Below the pieces are notes generated by a model. It was given only the letters and a program-made list of their open reading frames with translations, searched no databases and was not told the DNA's origin. This document shows, one piece after another, positions 54,967-64,000 of a DNA stretch of 64,000 bases. Position numbers and translations under genes: made by a program. The stretch covers positions 33,821-97,820 of the forward strand of contig NZ_FNVU01000031.1 of assembly GCF_900107965.1 (NCBI RefSeq), written 5' to 3'. This stretch comes from Actinacidiphila yanglinensis. GTDB taxonomy: Bacteria > Actinomycetota > Actinomycetes > Streptomycetales > Streptomycetaceae. Position 1 is the stretch's first letter; every line of letters begins with the position of its first letter.

Positions 54967-56496
54967 TCAGTAGGCGAGCCGGGCGATGTGTTCGGCAGCC
55001 ATGATCACCGTGAGGTTGGGTGCCGCGCTGATCGGGTCCGGGAGGATCGAGGCGTCCACTACGCGCAGCCCGGTGAGCCCGCGGACATTGCCGAGCCGGT
55101 CCACGACCGCACGCGGGTCGTCGTCGGGGCCCATCGGCGCGCTGGCGATCGGGTGTCCGTAGGATTCGATCGTGGCCTTCACCGCGCCTTCGAGATCGGC
55201 GTCGCTCGTCGCCGTCGCGCCGGGGCTGAGCTCGTTGTCGATGATCTCGGCCAGCGGAGAGGTGGCGGCGATACGCCGGGCCAGCCGGATGCCCTCGATC
55301 AGCCGCGCGCGGTCCTCAGCAGTGGCCAGCATGTTGAGATCGATGCGTGGGGCCAGGTCCGGATCGCGACCGGCCAACGTCAGCGTTCCGGTCGAACTCG
55401 GGTGCATCATGCCGACCGCGATCACGAATCCGGCGCCGGTCGGGCTCTGCGACGGATCGAACGTGTGCTGCGCGATGAGGTGGAGGTCGAGCTCGCCCGG
55501 ATCGGCATGCGAACTGGCAGTCCACACGAGGGAACCGACCGCCGGGGCGACCGCCCCGATCAGCTCCGGGCGGGCTGCGTAGGCGACGTAGTAGAACAGT
55601 TGGTCGACCAGGCTCTTGCCGACGGGCAGATCGGCCACAACCGGAATCCCCAGCGCTTGCAGGTCCGCCGAAGGCCCGACACCGGAACGCAGCAAGAGGG
55701 CCGCACTGCCGTAGGTGCCAGCCGAAAGTACCACTTCGGCCGCCTGCACGACCGTGCCGTCGGCGAGTACCACGCCCGTCGCCCGCGATCCGGTGAACGC
55801 GACACGGTCGACCAGGACGTCACCGCGGATCTCCAGGTTGGGCCGCCGACGCACCCCACTGTCGAGATAGGCCATCCCGGTGTTGATCCGGATGCCGTCC
55901 ACGACGTTCTTCGTGAACGCGGCCGCGCCCTCCGGTGACGCGCCGTTCACGTCGCTGGTCTTCACGATCCCGTTGGCCGCGGCCGCGTCGATGAACGCCT
56001 GCTGAACGGGGGTCAGCTCGTCATACCCGAGCTGGCGCACCGGCAGCGGCCCGCTGCGCCCGTGCCAACGGTCCTCGCCGCTGGGGGTGTTCTCCAGGGT
56101 GCGGTAATCGGGGAGCACCTCCTCGAACGTCCAGCCCCCGAGCCCCCGGTCGGCCCACCGGGCGAAGTCCGCGGGCAGGGCCCGCACCGCGGCGCCGCCG
56201 TTGACCGCGGAACTCCCGCCGAGGACCTTTCCGCGGAAGGCGGCGACGGGACGGCCGATGACACCGGGCTCGGTCATGTAGCCCCAGTCATGCCCGGTGA
56301 AGCCCCCGACCACGTCGCTGTCGGCGACCTTGTCCGGGTAGCCGTCGGGCGGATAGGCCGGGCCCGCCTCAAGCAGCAGCACACGACGCTGAGGGTCCTC
56401 ACTCAACCGCGCGGCGAGCACTGCGCCGGCAGATCCGCCGCCCACGATCAGCACGTCGTACCGCGGACCTGCCCCTTCGCTGGACGAGCTGGACAT
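54967..56496 (-). CDS. GMC-family FAD oxidoreductase
   Basis: 509 aa. FAD site V-L-I-V-G-G-G-S-A-G at the N-terminus, the GMC-1 segment G-K-V-L-G-G-S-S-A-V-N-G-G, and the C-terminal active-site region with S-Y-G-H-P-I and N-L-T-V-I-M-A-A-E. The family oxidises alcohols such as choline, glucose or aryl alcohols. There is no signal peptide, so it acts in the cytoplasm. Substrate not predictable. Confidence 0.9.
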   Translation of the reverse strand: MSSSSSEGAGPRYDVLIVGGGSAGAVLAARLSEDPQRRVLLLEAGPAYPPDGYPDKVADSDVVGGFTGHDWGYMTEPGVIGRPVAAFRGKVLGGSSAVNGGAAVRALPADFARWADRGLGGWTFEEVLPDYRTLENTPSGEDRWHGRSGPLPVRQLGYDELTPVQQAFIDAAAANGIVKTSDVNGASPEGAAAFTKNVVDGIRINTGMAYLDSGVRRRPNLEIRGDVLVDRVAFTGSRATGVVLADGTVVQAAEVVLSAGTYGSAALLLRSGVGPSADLQALGIPVVADLPVGKSLVDQLFYYVAYAARPELIGAVAPAVGSLVWTASSHADPGELDLHLIAQHTFDPSQSPTGAGFVIAVGMMHPSSTGTLTLAGRDPDLAPRIDLNMLATAEDRARLIEGIRLARRIAATSPLAEIIDNELSPGATATSDADLEGAVKATIESYGHPIASAPMGPDDDPRAVVDRLGNVRGLTGLRVVDASILPDPISAAPNLTVIMAAEHIARLAY

Positions 56497-56814
56497 TTCG
56501 TCTCCTAGGCTCTCGCGTCGGTCGATCCGGCGTCAGCCTCGCGGACCGCCGGGGAAGATCAGGAAACCACCGTAAGCGTCGCGGCGGCCGCGCGACCGCC
56601 TCGTCGGGGGCGCCGTCCGGGTGGTTGTCCGAGGCGCTGTGGCCGGGGCGGGTACCTGCCTGTAGCCCTTGGCACAGCGCAACACCGCGGCGGGGGTGAG
56701 TCACCCGCCGCATGACCGTCGCGGCCCCATCCCGCGGGTGCGCGGTCGCCCGCCGGGCGGTGCCCGCGGTGCATCTCTTGCAGACAGGCACACGACAGGA
56801 ACGGGAGAACCCCC

Positions 56815-57669
56815 ATGGCAGCCACAACCCCGCTGCGGACCATCACACTCGCGGACGACCTGACCATCACCCGCATGGGATACGGGGCCATGCAACTGGC
56901 CGGCCCCAACGTGTTCGGGCAACCCAAGGACCGCGATCAGGCGGTCGCCGCGGTGGAAGCCGGCATCACGCACATCGACACCAGCGACTTCTACGGTCCG
57001 GCCGTGGTCAATGAACTGATCAAGGAGGCTCTGCACCCGTACCCCGAGGGCCTGCACATCGTCACCAAGGTCGGGGGCCGCCGCGACGATACGGGCGGCT
57101 GGGTCCCCGCGCACGACCCGAAGGACCTGAAGGCACAGGTCCGCGAGAACCTCCAGCACCTGGGCCTCGAGACCCTGGACGTGGTCAACCTGCGCACGTG
57201 GGCGCTCGATGTCCCCAATGACGACTCGATCGCCGAGCCGTTCAGCGCGCTGAACGAGTTGCGGGAGCGGGGACTGATCCGCCACCTGGGTCTGAGCGGT
57301 GTGTCCGACGCGCAGCTGACCGAGGCCCAGGCCATCGCGCCGGTCGTGACCGTACAGAACCTCTACAACCTGGCGAAGCGCGAGGACGACAGGCTTGTGG
57401 ACCGGTGCGCAGCCGAGAACATCGCGTATGCCGGATTCTTCCCGCTCGGCGGATACAGCCCGCTGCAGTCCCAGGAGCTGACCGATATCGCCGACCGGCT
57501 CGGTGCCACCCCCCAGCAGGTGGCACTGGCCTGGCTGCTGCAGCGCTCGCCCACGATGGTGGTGATCCCCGGCACCTCCTCCGTCGGCCACCTGCGCGAG
57601 AACATCGCCGCGGCCGACCTGGCCCTGCCGGCGGACGCGGTCGCCGCCCTCGACGCCATCACCCGCTGA
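56815..57669 (+). CDS. Aldo/keto reductase
   Basis: 284 aa. M-G-Y-G-A-M-Q-L-A-G, catalytic Asp/Tyr in I-D-T-S-D-F-Y-G, Lys in I-V-T-K-V-G, and V-V-N-L-R in place of the usual His region, as in one AKR subgroup. NADPH-binding end I-P-G-T-S-S-V-G-H-L-R-E-N. It reduces an aldehyde or ketone. Divergent from the GMC gene. Confidence 0.9.
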   Translation: MAATTPLRTITLADDLTITRMGYGAMQLAGPNVFGQPKDRDQAVAAVEAGITHIDTSDFYGPAVVNELIKEALHPYPEGLHIVTKVGGRRDDTGGWVPAHDPKDLKAQVRENLQHLGLETLDVVNLRTWALDVPNDDSIAEPFSALNELRERGLIRHLGLSGVSDAQLTEAQAIAPVVTVQNLYNLAKREDDRLVDRCAAENIAYAGFFPLGGYSPLQSQELTDIADRLGATPQQVALAWLLQRSPTMVVIPGTSSVGHLRENIAAADLALPADAVAALDAITR

Positions 57670-57954
57670 TGGTGCTCATTGAAAGCGGTCCGTTCGGATT
57701 TCCGCGAATCCCCGTGTCAGCCGGTGGAACGGACGATCGTTTCTTCGCGTTCTTTCGTCTCGTGGCGCTCAAGTCGGTTGAAGATGTGCTGTTTTCAGGG
57801 GATCGGTGTGCGTGTTGCACAGGGCAGCAAGACGCTCGACGGGTTGGCGGTGGAGGCGGTGTCCACGTGTCGACCGGGTTGGTGCCCGGCTCCGCCGCGG
57901 TGGAGAAGACCTGTCACCAGCGCCGCGCCTGCCTGCGCGAGCAGGAGGAGGAGG

Positions 57955-58050
57955 TCTGGAACCCCGGATCGCTGTCGTGGTGTGGATCGAGAGGACCTAC
58001 CACCGACACCGCAGACAAGCCTCCCTCGTTGGCTCACCGCCGGCTCTGGA
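57955..58050 (+). pseudogene. IS3-type transposase tail remnant
   Basis: W-I-E-R-T-Y-H-R-H-R-R-Q-A-S-L in the plus strand matches the Y-N-x-R-R-x-H-x-x-L end of IS3 transposases. Nothing else of the element is left. It lies in the 400-nt gap before the MFS gene stop. Confidence 0.4.
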
Positions 58051-58082
58051 CTCGCCGAGCCCGATGCCGGTCCGTGCTGGCG

Positions 58083-60176
58083 TCAGGCGGCGCAGAGGGT
58101 CTTGAGGTCACCGGTGTTGAGGATGTCGGCTTGGTGCGGGAAGACCTTGTCGATCAGTATGCGGTGGACCTCGGGGTCCGGGTCGGAGGTGGCGTCCGCG
58201 AGGACGAAAAGGCGGTAGTCCTGATCAGCCGCATCCCGCAGGGTGGAGAGTACGACGCCTGAGGTCGATATGCCGGCGACGATGAGTGTGTCGACACCCT
58301 TGGCGTGCAGTTCGCCGTGGAGGTCGGTGCTGCTGAAGGCGCCGAAGCGCGTCTTGCGCACGACGATGTCGTCGTCGTGCACGTCGAGCGAGCCGTGCAC
58401 TTCGGTCTCCGGACTGCCGTCGAGCAGAAACCCGTTGTCGGCGACCGCCGCGAAGGCCTTGTTGTGCGCGGGAACCTGGGCAAAGTCCTGCGGGGTGAAG
58501 GCGACGCGTACGTATACGACCTGGACCTCGTTGTCCCGTGCCCAACCCAGCGCCTGCCGCGCGTGGTCGAGTACCGGCTCGGCGTCGGGAATGGCGTCCA
58601 GGACCACGCCCTGATAGTCCATCAGCAGCAATGCGGTCCGAGACGGGACGATGGTCGGGGCGGCGCTGGACACAGGCATGGGGATGCTCTCCTTGCGAGG
58701 TGAAGGGATTTCGTCCGACGCCGGCTTCAGGCGCCGGTCGAACACGGTCATCAGCAGTACGACGGCGCCAATGGCGATGAGAATGAGCGACACGTGGTGC
58801 AGACCCGAATCGCTCACGTGGGAGCGGAACGCGATGCCAGTGAGCGTCGCCGAGGCGATCGAGCCCACGTAGCCGAAGGTGCGCAGCAGGCCGGAGGCGG
58901 TGCCGAGCTTCTCGGGGGGCGCTTCGCGGTACAGGGCGGTCTGGTTGGACAGGTTGCTGATGCCCGACATGATGCCGAACACCGCGGTGACGCCGATGAC
59001 GGCGATGACCGGTGTGGAACTGGTCAGGAACAGCGCCGCCGTCGAGCCGAGCACAAGCAGCACCGCCGCCGCGATCAGCGGCGTGCGGACGCTGACGCGG
59101 TTCGTGACGAGCCGGGCCGCGACCGCCGAGAGCAGGCCCATCGGGAGCAGTGCGAGCCCTGCGGCGTATGCAGACAGTCCGTGTGCGGCCTCGAGCCACT
59201 GGGTCAGGCCATAAAGCATGGTGTAGACGCCCAGCAGGCTCAGCCCGCTCCGCAGATAGGTGCGGGTCAGCGCACCGTTCGAGGCGAGCAGCCGCACGTC
59301 GAGGAATGGGTTCGTCGCGCGCAGCGACCATCGGACAAGCGCGGCAGCGAACACGACGGTAAGGGCAAGCGCCCCCCACTGCGGGTCGGGCAGTGAGAGC
59401 AGGAAAACGAGTAGCGATGTCATGGTGGCCCCGAAGCCCACGATGCCGGGCGCGTCGATGCGTGCGAGGACCTCGCGCGGCGCGCGGCCCCTGATGACGT
59501 CGGAGTCCTTGGCGATCCAGGCCAGTGCCATCGCGAAGGTGAGGATCGTGAAGGGCACGTTGACCAGGAATGCGGCGCGCCAGCCGAACCAGCCGACGAG
59601 CATGCCGCCGATCGCCGGGCCGACCGCCACGGTAACGGCGCCCGCGATGGCCAGGCTGCCGAGCACTTTACTGGGAGGCACGTTGAGCCCGATCGCGGTG
59701 GCGCGCCGACGGATCAGCAGCATCGCGGAGGGGTAACCAGCGGAAGTGCCCAGTCCGATCAGGACGCGCGCGACGACAAGCACCCGCAAGTCGGTCGCGA
59801 CGCCTCCGAGCATGCCGCCCAGGAAGACGACGACGATTCCGACGAGGAACACCCGGCGGGGGCCGAACTCCTCGGACAGGCGTCCCGCGGTCGGCTGGGC
59901 GATTGCGCTGGTCAGGTACAGACATGAGATCAGGATCGCCGTTTGGCTGACGCTCACGCCCACCGAGGCGGCGATGGCGACCAGGGCGGTAGCGATCACC
60001 GAGCTGTTCACGGGATTGAGTGTCGCGCCCATGAGCAGCGGTGCGACGAACCGCGGACCGAAAGGTCGCCGACGCCACGACTCCGCGTCCGGCGTGTCCG
60101 CGTCAGTGCTGGCCCGGACGTCGCCATCCGGAATGCGCCCGTCGGATCTGGCACCGGTACGGCTGGTCGAACCCAT
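58083..60176 (-). CDS. MFS transporter fused to an isochorismatase-like domain
   Basis: 697 aa from ATG 60176 (GGGGG site). Residues ~40-490 form a drug-type major facilitator with about 14 helices, and R-L-S-E-E-F-G-P-R-R as the loop-2/3 motif. Without a stop it continues into ~198 residues of a cysteine-hydrolase fold from residue 500 (L-L-L-M-D-Y-Q-G with Asp, V-V-R-K-T-R-F-G-A-F with Lys). The catalytic Cys position reads T-S-G-V-V-L-S-T. An AAGGAG site and ATG (58679) at the domain border would let the second domain also be made alone. Divergent MarR likely controls it. Confidence 0.85.
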   Translation of the reverse strand: MGSTSRTGARSDGRIPDGDVRASTDADTPDAESWRRRPFGPRFVAPLLMGATLNPVNSSVIATALVAIAASVGVSVSQTAILISCLYLTSAIAQPTAGRLSEEFGPRRVFLVGIVVVFLGGMLGGVATDLRVLVVARVLIGLGTSAGYPSAMLLIRRRATAIGLNVPPSKVLGSLAIAGAVTVAVGPAIGGMLVGWFGWRAAFLVNVPFTILTFAMALAWIAKDSDVIRGRAPREVLARIDAPGIVGFGATMTSLLVFLLSLPDPQWGALALTVVFAAALVRWSLRATNPFLDVRLLASNGALTRTYLRSGLSLLGVYTMLYGLTQWLEAAHGLSAYAAGLALLPMGLLSAVAARLVTNRVSVRTPLIAAAVLLVLGSTAALFLTSSTPVIAVIGVTAVFGIMSGISNLSNQTALYREAPPEKLGTASGLLRTFGYVGSIASATLTGIAFRSHVSDSGLHHVSLILIAIGAVVLLMTVFDRRLKPASDEIPSPRKESIPMPVSSAAPTIVPSRTALLLMDYQGVVLDAIPDAEPVLDHARQALGWARDNEVQVVYVRVAFTPQDFAQVPAHNKAFAAVADNGFLLDGSPETEVHGSLDVHDDDIVVRKTRFGAFSSTDLHGELHAKGVDTLIVAGISTSGVVLSTLRDAADQDYRLFVLADATSDPDPEVHRILIDKVFPHQADILNTGDLKTLCAA

Positions 60177-60256
60177 GACGAAACCCCCTTTCGTACTCGA
60201 GTGGATCGGACGGTGAGACCGTCGCCGGGCCCGAGAGCTCCGGCGCCGCGATGAGA

Positions 60257-60300
60257 TTGTCAGGCTCCCTGACAACTAATATAGCAGGCTGCCTGCCTAT
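60257..60300. promoter_or_regulatory. MarR operator region
   Basis: A perfect 19-bp inverted repeat (TTGTCAGG-CTC-CCTGACAA, 60257-60275) followed by a related imperfect one (ATAGCAGGCTGCCTGCCTAT, 60281-60300). It sits between the divergent MFS and MarR genes. Confidence 0.8.
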
Positions 60301-60316
60301 CTGCTACCGTCGATTC

Positions 60317-60766
60317 ATGGGCGCCGACGAAGAGCTGGTGAACGAGACCGCGGTCGAGCTGACGACGGCGATGATGCGGCTGCGAGCACGGCTGCGCAGC
60401 GAGAGCGCGCCGGACGAGATGCCCTGGACGTGGTCGCAGCTCACCACCCTGGGCCGTGTCGTCGAACTGGAGCCGACGACGACAAGCGCACTCGCGCAGG
60501 CCGAGCACGTGCGCCGGCAGTCGATGGCGGAGACACTCTCCGCGTTGCGCGCCCATAACCTGATCACATCCGAGCAGGACCCGAGCGACGGACGCAAAGT
60601 GCTGATCAGCGCCACACCTGAGGGACGCGCGCTGATAGCGACGATCCCAGCGGCCCGGGAAGCGTGGCTGGCCGGCGCACTACGGCGGCTGCTGCAGCCC
60701 GGCGAGCAGCAGGTGCTACTGCAAGCGGCCGCAATCATGATCAGGGTCGCCGATGCCGAGAGCTGA
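60317..60766 (+). CDS. MarR-family repressor
   Basis: 149 aa from ATG 60317. Winged helix with T-T-S-A-L-A-Q-A-E-H-V-R-R-Q-S-M-A-E-T-L and the wing Q-D-P-S-D-G-R-K-V-L. Divergent from the MFS-isochorismatase gene across the inverted repeats; probably a repressor relieved by the transporter's substrate. Confidence 0.9.
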   Translation: MGADEELVNETAVELTTAMMRLRARLRSESAPDEMPWTWSQLTTLGRVVELEPTTTSALAQAEHVRRQSMAETLSALRAHNLITSEQDPSDGRKVLISATPEGRALIATIPAAREAWLAGALRRLLQPGEQQVLLQAAAIMIRVADAES

Positions 60767-61583
60767 GTGCCGAGTGCTGACCGCCGAACAACCGGAGGCG
60801 TCGTAGCCAGAACCACATAGACGGAACACCTGGGCAGTGCGTATCGCCAGCAACTTCCCCAGCATGAGCGGGTGTCGGTTTTCAAGAACCGCAGCCGAAT
60901 CGATCTGGTGCGCTATCGGGCCTTCAACGGCGGCCTGCTGACGCTCCAGCTCTCGAGCTCGCACGCGAGTCCGCCAGCCCGGGTCCGGCTCAGCAGCGCA
61001 ACCGGGAGAGGCAGGTAGCGGCCAGCGCCGGCGGCCGGCTTCAGCCAGTGTTGGACGAACTTTTGATGCGCTGCTCGACCGGTACCGCGAACTGGACGAC
61101 GTCGTCGACGCGCTGATCGCTCATCCGGAACGGGCGGGGCGCCAAGGACTGGGTCCCCCATCACCTGTACACCCAGCACAACGCCGCTGTACCGACGTAT
61201 TGCGCGCCTATCGGATGTATCACATCGCCGTCTTCAACGACCTGAACCACTGCACCTGATGGACCACCGCGTGGGAAGTGGGGCCAACGGGCCCCACCGC
61301 GAAAGCCCCCAGGGCTTCCGCACGCGGCGAAAGGTGCCCGATGTCGAACAGCCGAGCGTGAAGAACGCCCGCACGGTATGAAGCGGCCGAGCCTGGAAAC
61401 GGAGTAATCAGTCACCGCACCAGCCCGTCCTGTGCAGGCAGGTACGCGTTGAGGAGCGCGTGAGGGCCCCCTGGCCGCCGGCTGCGACGCCGCATTGATG
61501 ACCAGGCCAAGGGGCCCTCACACAGATCAGGATCGGTCGAGCGCCGGAGTATGTGCGTCACAAGTCTCCATGGGCGCGCCCTG
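60767..61583. other. Intergenic with strong hairpin, possible debris
   Basis: A hairpin with arms 61460-61476 and 61505-61521 (16 of 17 pairs) lies ~60 nt past the propeller gene stop and could be its terminator. Upstream, plus-strand frames near 60800-60960 and 61060-61260 (A-L-L-D-R-Y-R-E-L-D-D-V-V-D-A-L) look like gene fragments without starts. Confidence 0.45.
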
Positions 61584-62750
61584 CTAGCCGATGGCGACTC
61601 CGGCCGGGCCGGCGCCCACAGGGACGGTGGTCAGCTTGCGGTTGCGGCTTGCGTCGATGACGGACACGTCGTCGGAAAGGAGGTCCGTCACGTAGACCCG
61701 CCCGCGGGCCGGAAGCGTCGCCACGCCGAGCGGAGCGTCACCGACCGGGACGGACGCGATGACTGTGTTCCTCGATGTGTTGATGACCGAGACCGTGTTC
61801 TCCCCCTGATTGGCGACGTAGGCCCGGTCGCGAGAGGGGTCAAGCCCGATCCCGTAGGGGCTGGCGCCGACAGTGATGGTCGAACTCACCGTGTTACCCG
61901 TCGTGTTGATCACGGACACCGTATTCGAGGCCAAGTTGGTGACGAAGGCTTTGCGGCCGGACGGGTCCACGGCCACTCCGACCGGAGTACTCCCGACCGG
62001 GATGGTCGAACTCACCTGGTCAGTAAGGGTGTTGATGACGGAGACGGCATTGGTGGCGATGTTGGTGACGTAGGCGCGCCCGCGAGACTCGTCGACCGCA
62101 ACCCCGAACGGGTTACCGCCCACGTTGACTGTTTCGGCGAGGGTCTGGTTGGCGGTGTTGATCACCGAGACCGTGCCACCGACGTCGTCCGCCACATAGA
62201 CCCGCCCGCGGCGCTCGTCGACGGCGACACCGAATGGCCCGGTGCCCACCGCTACCGTGCTGGTCACCCTGTTGGTGAGCGTGTCGATGACCGATACGTC
62301 GTCGGAGCCGTGGTTGGTCACGTAGGCACGGCGGTGCCTGGGGTCGATGGCGATGCCGAACGGAGAAGTGCCAACCGGGATGGTCGCCGTCACTCGGTTG
62401 GTGGCGGTGTCGATGACTGACACATCGTTCGAGCTCTGGTTCACGACGTAGGCGCGCGGCGCGGGGCGGGGGTATCCGCTGCCCGCGGTGTCCGCAACTT
62501 GCGACTGCGCCCCACCGGCGGCCGAGCCCGCATTCGTGCCCACCGTTCCCGTCCCGGTCGAGCCGGTCCTGGCCGAGGCCCGAACTTCCGCGTGGCCCGC
62601 CGAAGCCTGAGCTGCGGTCGCCGGAACCAGCAGCGAACACAACACTGCCGCCGAGCCCAGAGCCCACCGCTTGCGTTGCCCTTCGATGACGCTGAACCTA
62701 CGGTGATGCGGCACCGCGCGTTTCTCCGACATTGCGTGGAAGAAATCCAT
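61584..62750 (-). CDS. Secreted seven-bladed YVTN beta-propeller
   Basis: About 388 aa from ATG 62750 (AGGAG 5 nt before; ATG 62753 is adjacent). The Sec signal has a long basic n-region, then A-V-L-C-S-L-L-V-P-A-T-A-A-Q-A. After a Gly/Thr/Ala-rich spacer come seven repeats of about 42 residues, each Y-V-x-(N/D)-x-x-x-(D/N)-x-V-S-V-I-(D/N)-T and ending V-G-x-x-P-x-G-(V/I)-A. Seven full blades make a closed propeller. Probably extracellular binding or scaffolding. Confidence 0.88.
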   Translation of the reverse strand: MDFFHAMSEKRAVPHHRRFSVIEGQRKRWALGSAAVLCSLLVPATAAQASAGHAEVRASARTGSTGTGTVGTNAGSAAGGAQSQVADTAGSGYPRPAPRAYVVNQSSNDVSVIDTATNRVTATIPVGTSPFGIAIDPRHRRAYVTNHGSDDVSVIDTLTNRVTSTVAVGTGPFGVAVDERRGRVYVADDVGGTVSVINTANQTLAETVNVGGNPFGVAVDESRGRAYVTNIATNAVSVINTLTDQVSSTIPVGSTPVGVAVDPSGRKAFVTNLASNTVSVINTTGNTVSSTITVGASPYGIGLDPSRDRAYVANQGENTVSVINTSRNTVIASVPVGDAPLGVATLPARGRVYVTDLLSDDVSVIDASRNRKLTTVPVGAGPAGVAIG

Positions 62751-63290
62751 CATCTCTCCTGACGGGATGAGCTCGCTGATGAGGCGAGAACAAAGACCGG
62801 GAGCGAGGGTCGCCATATGTGTTTCGTGCGTCCGTTCGCCAGTGAGGATCCTGCTATGGGCTTTCACTGCCCGCCAGGCAGGCTCGCCCGGAGGAAAGGA
62901 CACACTCAGTGACGGGCGGTGCGAGGAGGAACAGGGTTCGGGCAGGGTGGGGACATCTGCCGATCGGCCAACCATCCCTGGGGGGAAGGAAATTGGGATT
63001 CCTGAACAGTGGCGCTTCACTCCCACCGAAGCGGCGCATCGGGAGGGCGCGAATTCATCGATGCGTCCGCGAATGCAACCATTCCCTACAAACGGAGCCG
63101 CCCAGGTCTCCGAGGGTTCACTCTATGAGCGGGGTGCCATCCTGGTGAGGCGGGGCGGCCCCTTCCTGGGTGCCCCGCCTCTGACCGGTCCGTTCATGCC
63201 GGCCATTCTTGATGGTCCTTTCCCTCGCCTCCGGATAACGAGAACGGCTGAGGAGCGTTCAGAGCCCAGCGATCGGATGGGCTCCGGGCC
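62751..63290. other. Intergenic, promoter region and terminator
   Basis: No gene supported. A 10-bp inverted repeat (63147-63156 and 63172-63181) lies ~110 nt past the stop of the Ig-like gene and is a terminator candidate on the minus strand. The propeller promoter should be near 62760-62900. Confidence 0.45.
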
Positions 63291-64000
63291 TCACGCGAGG
63301 ACGAGTGATGCCGTGGCCGTTGAGGAGCCGAAGGCGGCTGTTCCGGCGAAGGTCGCCGTGTAGCGACTTCCGGACCGGATGATCGTCTGCGGGCTCACGG
63401 TTGCGTTGCTGAGGACAGCGACTCCACTCGCGTTGGTGACGGCGGTGCCCAGGGTGGTGGTGCCGACCTTGTAGGTGATCGTCTGGCCGGGTACCGGCAG
63501 GCCGGAACTCAGCACTGTAAGGGTTGCCGAGAGCGGCGAGATGTGGGCCAGTCCGTCACCGCCGATGGTGGCGGTCCCCGGGCTCGCAGTGAGATGCGTT
63601 GCCGCAGGGGCCCCACTCGTCACCGTCTGGATGACCGGCGCAGAGGTCGAGCCGTTGAATTGGGCGCTGCCGCTGTAAACGGCAGTGAGGCTGTGGGCGC
63701 CGACCGCCAGGGTGCTGGTGGTGAGGATGGCGGTGCCGCCGCTAAGGGTCGCGGTGCCCAACAACGTAGCCCCGTCGAAGAAGCTCACCGTACCCGTCGG
63801 GGTACCGGCGCCCGGCGGCACCGCAGTCACCATCGCGGTGAACGTGACGAGTTGTCCGAAGGTTGAGGGGTTGGGCGCCGAGGCCAGGTTCGCGGCCGTG
63901 TTCGCCTTGGTGACGGTCTGGGTGTCGATGGGTGAGGTGGAGCCGGTGAACTGGGCGCTGCCGCTGTAGACGGCGGTGAGGTTGTGCGAGCCGACGGTCA
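63291..64000 (-). CDS. Ig-like repeat (Big_3 type) protein, C-terminal part
   Basis: At least 236 codons; the 5' end is beyond the right edge. Repeats read H-S-L-T-A-V-Y-S-G-S-A-Q-F and T-G-T-V-S-F-F-D-G, the pattern of bacterial Ig-like domain 3 modules. They show at least two strand sets plus a last domain with A-T-I-G-G-D-G-L-A-H-I. Such proteins are long secreted or wall-linked chains. No sorting signal is seen at the C-terminus. Confidence 0.85.
   Translation of the reverse strand, partial: TVGSHNLTAVYSGSAQFTGSTSPIDTQTVTKANTAANLASAPNPSTFGQLVTFTAMVTAVPPGAGTPTGTVSFFDGATLLGTATLSGGTAILTTSTLAVGAHSLTAVYSGSAQFNGSTSAPVIQTVTSGAPAATHLTASPGTATIGGDGLAHISPLSATLTVLSSGLPVPGQTITYKVGTTTLGTAVTNASGVAVLSNATVSPQTIIRSGSRYTATFAGTAAFGSSTATASLVLA

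Noticed and set aside
54424..55938. 504-codon plus-strand frame
   Set aside because: Antisense to the GMC oxidoreductase.
62754..63026. N-terminal extension of the propeller protein to 63026
   Set aside because: The AGGAG before ATG 62750 and the signal peptide place the start there.
1..64000. tRNA, rRNA, CRISPR or riboswitch
   Set aside because: No cloverleaf, repeat-spacer array or known aptamer pattern was recognised by eye; covariance searches would be needed to exclude them.

Overview
This window comes from a high-GC actinomycete and is most consistent with Streptomyces or a close relative. The evidence is a very GC-rich third codon position, many GTG starts, ATGA/GTGA gene overlaps, DUF317-type and integrase remnants typical of Streptomyces mobile elements, F420-linked enzymes, and a dense set of XRE, TetR, MarR and LysR regulators. 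I saw no tRNA, rRNA or CRISPR array. Family assignments rest on reading motifs; no database search was run.

Layout. 0-1.1 kb: two IPT/TIG-domain genes on the minus strand, one cut by the window edge. 2.3-9.1 kb: a possible defence island with a very large sacsin-like GHKL ATPase/DUF3883 protein broken by one frameshift, a small membrane protein and an AlbA_2 (Schlafen-type) protein. 10.2-19.3 kb: the most striking region. An XRE/TPR regulator diverges from a 26-residue peptide ORF with 17 prolines. Its stop codon lies inside a perfect 17-bp hairpin. Seven translationally coupled genes follow: TIM-barrel isomerase, Gfo/Idh/MocA oxidoreductase, archaeal-type SAM synthetase, HPr-kinase-like P-loop protein, family-2-like glycosyltransferase, F420-0:glutamate-ligase-like enzyme and shikimate-dehydrogenase-like enzyme. 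A MarR gene follows. I do not recognise this as a described pathway.

19.6-24.3 kb: remnants of a Tn554-like integrase element, then an SDR/SnoaL/TetR/Tat-exported protein/PPOX locus with four copies of one 20-bp operator. 24.4-32.1 kb: a decayed mobile element made of truncated and frameshifted plasmid-type genes, with IS1380 and IS110 insertions. 32.1-34.1 kb: two toxin-antitoxin pairs and two poorly understood genes. 34.2-39.9 kb: F420-type and quinone oxidoreductases, an IS4/IS701-like element with clear ends, an IS110 element, and a TetR/monooxygenase-like pair sharing a 31-bp palindrome.

40.4-52.4 kb: a sugar-acid catabolic cluster with LysR, two SDRs, an SMP-30 lactonase, a complete ribose-type ABC importer and two UxaA-type dehydratases. 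The two dehydratases have lost different conserved motifs. 52.7-60.8 kb: secreted GH5-CBM13 hydrolase, GMC oxidoreductase, aldo/keto reductase, an MFS-isochorismatase fusion and its divergent MarR. 61.6-64 kb: a secreted seven-bladed YVTN propeller and the end of an Ig-like-repeat protein running off the right edge.
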